A stretch of 64,000 nt of DNA, taken from assembly GCF_000003815.2 (NCBI RefSeq), contig NC_049992.1, forward strand, positions 16,126,019 through 16,190,018, given 5' to 3'. This DNA comes from Branchiostoma floridae. Taxonomy: Eukaryota; Chordata; Leptocardii; Amphioxiformes; Branchiostomatidae. The translations under genes and the position numbers were made by a program. Under the pieces are notes generated by a model. It did no database searches. It saw only the letters and a list, made by a program, of their open reading frames with translations, and had not been told where the DNA came from. Positions 1-10,162 of the stretch are shown here, one piece after another (positions within the stretch are counted from its first letter, which is position 1; every line of letters starts with the position of its first letter).

Positions 1-352
1 GAATAAAATTTTGATATTATCCAAAAGAAGAGTTTGAACCTTCATCTATTTATCATATCCTGGATGTCTAACCTTCACAAACGTATCTACAATGCATAGT
101 TATTTCAAAATCTGTCATCAGGGAGTACTGCCATATGTGTATGCTCTTTTTAACTCAGATTTTGTCCCAATGTTAGTAGCTCACTTGTAAAATGTATAAA
201 TCTTAGATTAAAGGTAGCAGAGTCCAGTGCCCTGGACTGTGCAACATGGAGGAACCTAACAAATAGAAGCAAGGGTTCAGTTTCTGCCCTGCGCATCTAG
301 GCAGGTAGGAATGCAGTTACAGCTGCTTCAGGTTGTTTGTCTCCACCTGCAG

Positions 353-1376
353 GTAAAAGTGTTGCCCAGGTGTCTCTCCGCTGGCTGCTGCAGAAGGACG
401 TGGTGTCTTCGGTCATCATCGGGGTGAAGACTCTGCAGCAGTTGGAGGACAACATGGGGGCCGCAGACGGCTGGGAACTCACACAGCAACAGGTATTAAA
501 GGATCACAGTGGTCACAATCGTCATAGGCCATCATATGATTTTAATGTTGTACGATTCTCGTGCTGGCTGTAACTAACTAAACTCTAAGACAGAATTTGT
601 GGAATAAAGACATTGAATGACAATGAATTTTGCATTACACATGTACAAGGATCCCAAGGATGCCCTCTATTTGCAATCGTACCGCAACTGTGCAATGTAC
701 ATTGCGTTGACCACCCCCTAAGAGTAGCAATTGGTAGAAAAAGTACTCTTGCTTATTGGTACTATGGGCAGTAATAGACAGGTGGAAAAGGGGAACTTTT
801 GTTGAACTTCTGAAAGTTGTATCTGTTTGATGTCTGGTCATTGTTTTTTCATAGCTCATCTATGTGCCTATTATTGCAGAAAATTGATACTGGAAAAGTC
901 TTTGTGAATTTTTAATACTGGAAAAGTCTTTGTGAATTTTCAATACTGCGTTGGCTTACACGAGTTTCATACAGAAAAAAGAAGTAATCATGATTGTGAC
1001 AAAACAGTTTTCAGTCATGAAAAAATTTGGACAGGATTATCAGCTTTTTACAGGGGTAATATTGAATAGTAAACAAACTTTCACATATACTTATATATTC
1101 ATACAAAGCTCTTGCAGGAATTGACCTCAGAAATACTTGGCACAACTCCACTAAAATGTATACGCAGATGGTATTTCTGACTTGAGTGATCTGCTTGCAT
1201 ACAAAAGAATGTTGCATACATGTCATTTGTAACAGATAATATGTCCTGATGGTTCTGCCTGTATGTTGTTGTTACTATAGATGGATGACCTGGATGCAGC
1301 CAGTGCTGTGGAGATCCCCTACCCGTATGAGATGGTCTGGAGGGCCAACAAGGCAGCCGGCAGACAGAGGCCATAG
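353..1376 (+). CDS. Aldo-keto reductase, C-terminal exons (partial)
   Basis: Two exons, 353-492 and 1281-1376, join at a codon boundary. The first follows a ctgcag acceptor and ends before gtatta; the second follows a ttactatag acceptor and ends at TAG 1374-1376. The first encodes the segment VSLRWLLQKD...SVIIGVKTLQQLEDN, typical of the last helices of the NADPH-dependent aldo-keto reductase barrel, where the SVIIG-type segment lines the cofactor 2'-phosphate pocket in this family. The second supplies the C-terminal tail ending RQRP. The catalytic Tyr/Lys/Asp/His residues would lie in upstream exons outside the window, so substrate cannot be named; a cytosolic oxidoreductase is expected. A polyadenylation-like AATAAA is at 1523-1528. 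Confidence 0.85.
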
Positions 1377-3094
1377 AGCGGACAACAGCTTCTAGAACTA
1401 AGAATTACTATTGATGGCAGGGTCACGCACACCTATGGCCACACCGATAATGCTAAATTGAAATTCAACATGAAGAGAGTCTGAGGGCTGTAATTTTTAA
1501 CTTGATACACACAGTTTTAGGGAATAAAGTATCATGGAAGTTTACCTCCCAGCCTTCAATTTTCATCTTGACCACTTGCTAGATTTTTACCATAGAATAT
1601 CCATGGACCAAGGAAATACATGTAAGTTGGTGAAATGCACAGAAGGCTGGATTAACTTGTCTCTATTGTAATCACTACATAAACCTTTTCTGACCAGTTT
1701 TCTCATCTTTTTTTGTTCGAATAGTTCAGAAGTAATCCAAGTCAGATACTCTACAATGAGTTTCACTTGTCTTAATCTAGAAAACATTTTCTCTTTTTTT
1801 AGTCGGTGATATCAAGGATGTCTTATGTAATGTCCTTGGTAATTTGTAACATGTAGACAGTCAAAGGTGTGTTTAAAAGAAATCATGATACATCCAAAAT
1901 GATTACACAGTCATAAAATTAAGTAAAATCTAATATTTCCACTAGACTTTGCAATAATAATCAATTTGTCTTTGTCCCTACTCTGAAAGAGTGAGTTAAA
2001 TGGAAATCATGCTGTTCAAGTAACATTTTACTCAGAACTGTAACATTTTCCATGCATTTAGTTACCATATCAGCACCACACTTATGATAAGAGCTTTAGC
2101 AGTAAACCGTTGGTGTCTATTCAATTTGCTTTTATAATAAGAATGGATGAATAACAAGGAATTAAGGTTCTTTATTCACCACCAGAATCTGTATACAAAT
2201 GACAGTTTACAATACTGACTGGTACACTGCTGTTGTGTGGATTGCATATAGATCCTGGTTGTAAAAAAAATACACATACCTTGTTCTCCAGTGATTTTCC
2301 AACCTAATGACATCATTTACGGACATACACACTGAATGATGTATTATGTGGTAAAGAATTGCACTGTTTAAATGGAACCTGGAAGACATATATATGAGAA
2401 ATTAATCATTCTTTATTCCACTGATGTGTGGTATATCCAAAATATACATCAAAAAAGTGTGATTACCGCTATTACTGTGATGACCTGAAGTCTCATTCCC
2501 CTCTCAATCCACTATTTGTTAATGTGCATTGCAGCATAAATAAAAGGATAAAGCATTTAATGCTCTTTTGTTGTCTTTGTGTGAGATACGGTTACAGTTA
2601 GTCTGAATTCAAGCTATGGCAGAAGTTGAATGAACATATCACAATGTAAAATTTGGGGTAAGTCCCAATCGAACTTGGTGTTGGTTACGTAAAGTTTAGT
2701 CTTTTCCACAATATCACAATGTAGGGGACATCCATTGCTGTTCCACATACTTGTTTCAAAAGAGCAAATGTATGATTAGACCAGTTCTTTGACAATAAAT
2801 TAGGTTGTTAGGGTGATACTTCAATGTGAAGAACAACAGTAGAAACAACCTAACATCCCATTTTGTTTCCCAAGTTGCAAAATGGCTAAATCTAGGAATG
2901 AGAGGCACTTTCAGAACAGGAAAACGGGGTGACATGTAGTGGTCTTCCGTCTATCATGTTAAGTCTATTTGGCACATGGACAGTGGCACAAATTAATATA
3001 AATTCTCTATCCACATAACACAAAAATGTCCCTTGTGTTAAAGTTGGCATAACCTTATTTTATCCAGTATGTATTCTAGTAACATGTCTTTGAT
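1377..3094. other. Convergent 3' UTR / intergenic stretch
   Basis: No coding exon recognised. This lies between the convergent ends of the aldo-keto reductase (+) and B3GALT6 (-). AATAAA signals on + at 1523 and 2539, and TTTATT (AATAAA on -) at 2171 and 2412, fit 3' ends of the two genes. A/T-rich and unremarkable otherwise. Confidence 0.5.
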
Positions 3095-4636
3095 TTATGG
3101 TACTCCCTCTTTCCTGGTACAACATTTGGATGGAGGGCCACTCCAGTCATATGTGTAGGACATTCTGTACTGTACTTCTGTGTGACACAGTCTCCCACTG
3201 CTCTGTAACTGGTGATGCTTTTCTCTCATCTGATCCTCCGACTGCTTGTGTGTCACCAGGTACTGATTACTGCAGCCACGGGACTTGTACTCTGTGTCGA
3301 ACCTGGGAAACAAATAAAGTTCCATATGAATCATCTAAAGCAAACACCAGCAATATAGGTTTCTTACATATACAAGCAATGGGATAATTTGCCTTTACAT
3401 AGTCATACTATATTATCAAAAACATTTAAGGCAGAGAACTATATAGCTGTAGCAATATGATATGACAATAGATCCCTTATTATGTCTAGGGCAGCTAGTT
3501 ACCTCAGTTTTTTTATCCAGTCTTTGATCAGTAAATTTTTTAACATTACAGAAGGATACATTTATATTACATGAAACACAACACTAATTTGTTCCACTTG
3601 ATTACAATAATGATAATCATTCTCCTATGCAGAGCCTTACAAGAGGCCTATACAATATAACTTGGGAGGCTCTTTTGGGGTTTCCACTTCTTGGATGTGG
3701 CCTCTAACCAGCTCTTAGCCAATCAATCAGAGAATCAACTAGACAGTTTCTCTTGGTCAAGTTTATCTCTGAGGCTTTGCGTACGAGAATTTAAACTGTA
3801 TGCCCAACCCACCTGGGGTCATGTTCCCTCTTCACCTCCAGTGGTGCGAGCCATGTCCCCAGGGAAACATCCTCACTGTGGTACATCTTCAACCACTCTA
3901 TGTTCTGGGCCACAAACTGGACCAAGTCTGCTGACAACACGTAGCCTCCTCCCAGAGCGTACGGCAGATAATAATCACACAAAACCCACTCCCCTTCCTG
4001 CCAAGGCCCGCGTCTTTTTACTCTCGCCCTTCCGTTAAAGAAACCCCAGTACAATCTTTCCTTGCTTTTACCCTTCAGTTCCTCTTGGATGAGATCTATT
4101 CTTGCAAACGTATCATCGTCTGCCTTCAAAATGTACTTGAAGTCTACATTCTCGTTCAGCCATTTGTACATCAAGAGAAGTTTTCTTGGGAGGACATCGT
4201 AAGAGTCTTGTAAGTCTGGCAGGAGCAACAAGTCTCCATTCTCCTCGTTTTCTTGTTCTAATTCTGCCTTTTCATCCGCATCCAGTGCTCCTGTTCCTAT
4301 AACAAACCTCTGCAGAACATCATCCCCGTATGTAAACCAGGTTTCTCGTATTGCGTTCCTTTTCTCAACATATTTTGGCCCTGTCATTATAAGCACCACC
4401 AGAAATGCTTCATACTCCTTGACAGTGACTTCATCCTGGTGATGTCTGTTTTTATCGCCTCCACCATCAGAATGACCACCTGAAGTTCTGATGGCCTTCT
4501 GCTTTTCCAGCACTTTGTACTGTTCATATGTCATGTTGCAGTTCAGCAGGTATAGGGTGGCGAAGTACAGGAGGATGAAGATGAGGATGGCGACTGCGGG
4601 GGCTGGGACCCGCCTGCGGCACAACCGGTGGAGCAT
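3095..4636 (-). CDS. B3GALT6: Beta-1,3-galactosyltransferase 6 (GAG linker galactosyltransferase II)
   Basis: Complement(join(3095..3302, 3813..4636)), 343 codons plus stop. The two exons join inside an Arg codon (AG at 3813, G at 3302). GT31-family Golgi enzyme that adds the second galactose of the proteoglycan linker tetrasaccharide. Visible features: short cytoplasmic tail with RLCRRR, a type II membrane anchor (about residues 12-33), KRNAIRETW near 92-100, the metal-binding ADDD at 172-175, LYWGFF near 195, [10 protein letters not shown] near 227, EDVSLG at 255-260, and a C-terminal exon with [25 protein letters not shown] and a final KEGVP. Length is near that of the vertebrate enzyme, which usually lacks this intron. 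The ATG at 4636 was chosen because an in-frame extension to 4672 crosses a good acceptor (ttctgttcctcag, exon from 4647), implying a 5' UTR intron. A 4-codon ATG-TGA uORF lies at 4647. Confidence 0.93.
3303..3812 (-). other. B3GALT6 intron
   Basis: GT donor at 3812-3811 and AG acceptor at 3304-3303 (with cccag). No other gene seen inside. The + strand open frame here (3691-4038) is a shadow overlapping the intron and the large exon. Confidence 0.8.
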
Positions 4637-4681
4637 CACACATACATCTGAGGAACAGAATGCGGTTACCAATAGTCATTA

Positions 4682-4955
4682 ATAATAATAATAATAATAT
4701 TGGGTGTATTTTGCAGCCAGTAGGTACCCAAAGTGTGGGTAATGAGGCTGTTTAACGTGGTCGAGGCACCTCCTCGAGCACAGGACCCCCGTTTTATGTC
4801 CCTCCCGAAAGATGATTTCGTGGAAAGCTTCATGAGGCTACAGCAATCCGGACGCACTTGGTTGGTACCCCATCCAAGTACTGTCCAGACCGCGCGTTGC
4901 TTAACTTCCGAGATCGAGGGATCGGGTGTATCAACGCGCCATGCGGCCGTAATTA
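4682..4955 (-). mobile_element. SINE with 5S rRNA-derived head
   Basis: Read on the - strand, the head (about 4950 down to 4850) matches the internal promoter of 5S rRNA: acccgatc, gatctcggaagttaagca and cagtacttggatggg. A body follows with the aaaacgggggtcctgtg / gaggaggtgcctcg segment, then a tail containing tgggtacctactggctgc and an ATT microsatellite ending near 4682. A second copy in the opposite orientation is at 25908-26149 and a third, broken copy at about 62212-62700. 5S-headed SINEs (SINE3-type) are known in animals; the copy comparison is read directly from the sequence. Confidence 0.85.
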
Positions 4956-5388
4956 AGTGTTCGCCAACTCGTAAAACCGTTCTCAACAGAATTTTTTGAC
5001 CGAATCGCTCGGTCCTCTTCAGTTATCCAACCCAACTACTCTGGACATAAGACTTACCATTAGGTCTTAAGTTGCTGTAAGGGCAGTTTTACTTGTTGGG
5101 TTCTGCGGGTAGAATCAGGAGAAACTTGGTCAAGGGTGAAGTTTCTTTCAAAGAGCGACCTTTTTTCTGTGTTTGAGCAGAACAATCTCCTGTTTCTTAA
5201 CTTACTTTGAATGGTAATAAACTAGACCAAGGAGGTTATATTGAATGTAACCTACTTGACTAAACCAAGGAGGTTATACTACTAGTAGTTAAAACCTCCT
5301 TGAATAGACCATGTGGCTTTCTGATGGACATGCATTTTTAAATGTATTTTAACCTGCTTTCCAGTGGGGAGTCTGATATCTGCCCAGC
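4956..5388. other. Intergenic, with a repeated aaggaggttata motif
   Basis: No gene seen. Near 5228-5305 the motif ccaaggaggttata occurs twice in direct orientation and once inverted (aacctccttg). The same motif forms a perfect palindrome at 45554-45588. Confidence 0.5.
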
Positions 5389-5756
5389 CACAGTGCACGG
5401 GGAGGTGGGGTTTACCCAAGAAAAATGTCGGAAAAACATCGGCGCCTGCCTGTGGGAATATGATGGTTTTTTGTCGGAATTTACGGTGATCCGTCTTGCC
5501 CTTTGGATTTTCGTAGGAAAACCGTATTCCAATGTCGATTTTCCAATGATATAACGGCACTTATCCGATGGACTTTTAACTTCCGACATTAATCTGATGG
5601 CCTTCCGACGACAGTTAATGGTTTCATGTCGGGTTTTTTTTCCTACAGAGTTCCGATGCAGGTCACCTAGACAACAAGTTAACAAACGTGGCAGATGGGA
5701 TTTCCCCGCTTGGATGTGGCCATGGCAACGCCACTGAGAGACGAATAGCTTCTTTA

Positions 5757-5773
5757 TTGGTTACCATGGCTAC
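5757..5773. promoter_or_regulatory. X-box-like (RFX) motif
   Basis: The sequence ttggttaccatggctact resembles the imperfect palindrome GTNRCC-N-RGYAAC bound by RFX factors. A second half-site, ggccatggcaac, is about 40 bases upstream. No associated gene start is visible, so a regulatory role is only a possibility. Confidence 0.2.
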
Positions 5774-6189
5774 TGAATGATTGACATCCGTGATCGTCGC
5801 GATTTGTTTTGTTTTCTCAGCTGTGGCGTTAAGAATATGAATAATTAAAGAAAAAAGGTAACTTCAGACGATCACTTTGAACCCAGAAAATGTGGTTTCG
5901 ACCCCTTGATGCGACATTATTTTTTAATGTTTTCCCGAAGGGCAAAACACATTGGTTTGACCAAGGAGCTTGTTTTGACTCCACTTTTGTTGGGGTAGAC
6001 AAACAAAACAAAGCTGGACAGCTCCTCAAAAGGTATATAGGGTAGGCCCGAAGGCTTCCCCTAGCAGAATGGCGATCCAGGCGACCAAGCCAAGATAGAG
6101 CAAACATCACACTTCAGATTAACTTCATCAGCGTGAATAACTGCTAACACTATGCGCTACCCCAGGTGATGTGGAACAATAATTCACGC

Positions 6190-6655
6190 AAGCAGTTGTC
6201 TATGCTCGCATACTTTAGAATGTGGTTTATAAAATGGCCACATTATGTATTTTTCACAAAACTGTTCATAAAGAAACTGATTTAAGTGATTTTGCCAAGA
6301 ACAGTCGCGTATATTTCATGGTGCGTCAAACCCATTCACAAAACATGTTTATTATTAGAGGAATTCAATAAATAAAAACATTTAATAAATTATGTTAATG
6401 AGGTCCTGAAAATTCAAGGATGTACACACCACTCATGTACTAAGTTGTCTACGCTTGCATACTTTGAATGTGGTTCTTAAAATAGCCATATCATAACCTT
6501 TTCACAAAACTGTACAAAAAGAAACTGATTTAAGTGATTTTGACAAGAACAATTGCGTATATCTCATCGTGCGCCAAACCTGTTCACAAATCATGTTTAT
6601 TATCAGAGCAATTCAATGAATACAAACCTTTTGATAAATTATGTTAATGAGGTCC
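6190..6655. repeat. Tandem direct duplication, ~240-bp unit
   Basis: The block from gttgtctatgctcgcatact (about 6196) to atgttaatgaggtcc (about 6403) recurs at about 6443-6652 with scattered substitutions, sharing aaagaaactgatttaagtg and aagaacaattgcgtatat-type segments. No coding frame is kept. Confidence 0.8.
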
Positions 6656-7174
6656 AGTTAATGAGCATTTTCTATTGCTGAGCCGTCAACCCAGTTGCTT
6701 ATCATAGGTAGATGGACCAAAAAATGAAGACCACACTTTCTTGATTAAAGCACCTTTGTTTGGGAAATAAAAATGTTTTCTGACTGATCTGTTATGGACC
6801 TCCTACCTTCAACTACTATTGTACTATGTACATGTGCAACATATCTCTTGCGTATGCGGAAACCTTCTGGCGTCTTTCATACAATTTTTGCAGATGATTG
6901 CGGGACGTCCAGAATTTTTTTTTTAACGTTATGTGTTCTAATTCTGCGGAAGATTGCAGGACGTATTGCGGAAGATGCAAAACGTCGGCAGAAACTTGAA
7001 GCGCATTTCATGGCTGTTACCGATGACACATCTTTTATAAAATCGTTATGTCATCCACTTGCGTGAAAATATCTTCATGGCTTTCATGGACCCATTTCGA
7101 CACACAGTATTAAACTACGGTGATTCAGAAAAAATACTACCAATTATCGGACAGTGGTTATCTTTTCTTTTTAT

Positions 7175-7826
7175 NNNNNNNNNNNNNNNNNNNNNNNNNN
7201 NNNNNNNNNNNNNNNNNNNNNNNNNNNNNNNNNNNNNNNNNNNNNNNNNNNNNNNNNNNNNNNNNNNNNNNNNNNNNNNNNNNNNNNNNNNNNNNNNNNN
7301 NNNNNNNNNNNNNNNNNNNNNNNNNNNNNNNNNNNNNNNNNNNNNNNNNNNNNNNNNNNNNNNNNNNNNNNNNNNNNNNNNNNNNNNNNNNNNNNNNNNN
7401 NNNNNNNNNNNNNNNNNNNNNNNNNNNNNNNNNNNNNNNNNNNNNNNNNNNNNNNNNNNNNNNNNNNNNNNNNNNNNNNNNNNNNNNNNNNNNNNNNNNN
7501 NNNNNNNNNNNNNNNNNNNNNNNNNNNNNNNNNNNNNNNNNNNNNNNNNNNNNNNNNNNNNNNNNNNNNNNNNNNNNNNNNNNNNNNNNNNNNNNNNNNN
7601 NNNNNNNNNNNNNNNNNNNNNNNNNNNNNNNNNNNNNNNNNNNNNNNNNNNNNNNNNNNNNNNNNNNNNNNNNNNNNNNNNNNNNNNNNNNNNNNNNNNN
7701 NNNNNNNNNNNNNNNNNNNNNNNNNNNNNNNNNNNNNNNNNNNNNNNNNNNNNNNNNNNNNNNNNNNNNNNNNNNNNNNNNNNNNNNNNNNNNNNNNNNN
7801 NNNNNNNNNNNNNNNNNNNNNNNNNN
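7175..7826. other. Assembly gap (652 N)
   Basis: Run of N. Open frames crossing it have no support. Confidence 1.
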
Positions 7827-8044
7827 GATGAGTAGTCAGTGTAGTTACGCCCGAGGATTGTTCGGCAGGCGCGTCTCTGTACAAGTTCCAAGGTTGCGGT
7901 CTGTTTGCTTGTAAGACTGTTGTGGTACACTGGTGCACAATATTCCAGAATAGGCCTGATAAATCCACAGTACACCGTTACCAAGTCAGCCACCGGTAGT
8001 CCGAACGTCTTAAACAGTTTCAGATTGTACCCATGGGGAAGCAA
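7827..8044 (-). pseudogene. LINE reverse-transcriptase C-terminal fragment
   Basis: The - strand frame encodes KTFGLPVADLVTVYCGFIRP, then LEYCAPVYHNSL and VQRRACRTILG. This is the block after the reverse-transcriptase palm in many CR1/Jockey-type non-LTR elements. It is cut on one side by the gap and on the other within about 20 codons, so only a remnant is present. It sits inside the TIR-bounded element at 5389-8873. Confidence 0.75.
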
Positions 8045-9503
8045 GTCCGAGGAAGCTTATTCCATAGCGATGTCAGGTTGATCCGTCTTCTACTCGTATG
8101 GTCTGGCCAATGCTTGACTTTGTCTTTTTTATCTTGTAAATAACTATAGTCTGTGTGGACTGTCTTTGGCTGAGTTCATGTTAACTTTGGAAACGTGTTA
8201 GTCCCTAGATTAGTGTTAGTATTAGAGAGTTAGTGTTAAAGTGACAAAACAAACTTTTGAGAAAAACAGTGAAACATTAATAAATCAACAGGAAATCAAA
8301 GTCAACAGGAACAAGACGGATAAATCAATAGATAATATAAGATAAATCGGTTCTTCCGTGACAGCACATCTCCATCCTCAAACTTTGACGGTATTGACAA
8401 ACCTGAAGAATGGGAATACACGACATTAGTCATGATCAACATAATGCACTGGTCAACTAGCCACCGAAAGTGACAGTGGTTTCAAAAAGTGGGCATCCTA
8501 AAAAAATTGTTAAATTACCCTAGTTAAAAAATGTAACATAAAAGGAAATATGTAATCAACAAAACAGTATCAACTCTGTAGCTCGTTTATTCATATCGAG
8601 ATATTCCTACATTATCCTGTTAATCGGGGCCTGACGCCTGTCATGACCTCAAGTGACCTCCAGTCGGTGCGTTAAAACCGACACATTTCCAACATCTATT
8701 GGGAACGCATCGGAAGACTGACGGAAAAACAATGGGCGGGCGCCATTGATTTGGCCTGATTTCTGGATTTCTGTCGGATCCAACATCGGAAAATCTGAAT
8801 GTGAAAATCCGACACAAATCTTACATAATTACGTTACCAACCCATTGACAATCCGACCTCCCCGTGCACTGTGCTAGCCCAGGAAGCATGGAAGGTCGAG
8901 GGGAAGGGGTCTCCAGATCTGGTACAAAATTTGTTTATCTTAAACGCTATTTCTTTCCAAACATGTGCAATAGAAACACCAATGCATTCTACAGATTACA
9001 AGACACCCATATCTCTTTTGAGGTGTTAACAAATTGGACCTTTCGAGCTAAAGATGATGAAATACAGCGTACTTACACACCAACAACTTCTCGACACGTT
9101 TTGACCTGGGAAACAAACAGACATATCACTTCCTGGATTCGTCCAATCCTTCGATGGGGAGAAAAAGAAGATTACTTTACGCAGGATTCTACGTTCTCAA
9201 ATGCCAACATATGATCGAAAGTATGCACAAAGATATCTTAACTTTTTTATCACGTACATAATAATAATTATTCCGTACCATAAGCGATATACTTCTGGCG
9301 AACTTCGTGACTACTCTTACCCCATTGTCGTAGTGGTACCTACTCATAACTGCGCATGCTTATCACCAAACGTGACGTCATCAGAAAAGTACTCTTCGGA
9401 GTGACGAAAAGTCCTGGATTTTGGACGTTTTTTCCGTCCTTTCCTGGCGAACATAAGGGACTTCAGCCGACTTGTAGCAGGTAGAGTGGCCCCTTGTCTC
9501 TTC
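8045..9503. other. Intergenic; right arm of the TIR element, then unassigned DNA
   Basis: No gene recognised. A + strand frame of 116 codons at 8864-9214 starts inside the inverted repeat and resembles no family I know. TGACGTCA (a consensus CRE/ATF site) is at 9373-9380, shortly before the gap at 9504. It may belong to the UBE2J2 promoter, whose first exon(s) are missing. Confidence 0.4.
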
Positions 9504-9603
9504 NNNNNNNNNNNNNNNNNNNNNNNNNNNNNNNNNNNNNNNNNNNNNNNNNNNNNNNNNNNNNNNNNNNNNNNNNNNNNNNNNNNNNNNNNNNNNNNNN
9601 NNN
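9504..9603. other. Assembly gap (100 N)
   Basis: Run of exactly 100 N, probably a gap of unknown true length. A possible location for the missing 5' exon(s) of UBE2J2. Confidence 1.
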
Positions 9604-10162
9604 ATAGTCGAACCTCAATAATGCTGACAACCTTAGACATTTTAAATGTTAAACATCAAGCATAAGGAACACCACGCTACCATATGCCGTCGACCTCTTA
9701 AACGCACAGTACACAATTAAGTGTCACATTTTGATAATTACTAATCAGATGGACATCCTCTGTGTCATTAAATAAATACACCACTACTTTCCCATAACAT
9801 TTATGTTATATAACCATTACTCTCAAATACAACTGACTATAAACATACATACCATCCACAAAAAAGCAATAAATATTTCATGGAGGTATGAGGTCCCCGA
9901 ACTCTAGTTGAATATTGTTTACCTGGATGTCTAACCTTCATAAAAGGGTCTGCAGCTGTTATTGTGTTTGATAGTGGTGACTGACAGCTTATTATTTTCA
10001 AAACATTTGCCTTACATTTGGCAGTCTTGGGAATACTTGTAACAAGTTCATGCTACTTTTATGATTAAAAAAAGTACTGCTGCATCATATTGTGTAAATT
10101 ACTGTAATATTACACAAATTTGTTTTTTAAGTAATATTACTTTTTTTCTTTACTTTATACAG

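Larger units (their letters stand above)
5389..8873. mobile_element. DNA-transposon-like element with 18-bp terminal inverted repeats
   Basis: The left end at 5389-5406 reads cacagtgcacggggaggt, and its exact reverse complement is at 8856-8873. Both flanks are rich in short gtcgga/tccgac motifs in opposite orientation (5425-5640 and 8665-8850), as subterminal repeats would be. The interior holds a ~240-bp direct duplication, a gap (7175-7826) and a LINE reverse-transcriptase fragment in reverse orientation. No transposase is recognisable, so this is probably a non-autonomous element; the missing 652 bases could hide coding sequence. A target-site duplication is not clear. Confidence 0.55.

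Noticed and set aside
4637-4672. 12-residue N-terminal extension of B3GALT6
   Set aside because: It crosses a good splice acceptor (ttctgttcctcag), and the membrane anchor follows naturally from the ATG at 4636.
4733-4999. Open frames at 4666-4999 on both strands
   Set aside because: They lie inside the 5S-headed SINE and reflect non-coding repeat sequence.
7059-8044. Long open frames across the N gap on both strands
   Set aside because: They are open only because N translates to X; the sole real signal is the short reverse-transcriptase remnant at 7827-8044.
8864-9214. 116-codon + strand frame
   Set aside because: Starts within the transposon terminal repeat and shows no recognisable domain; not enough to call a gene.
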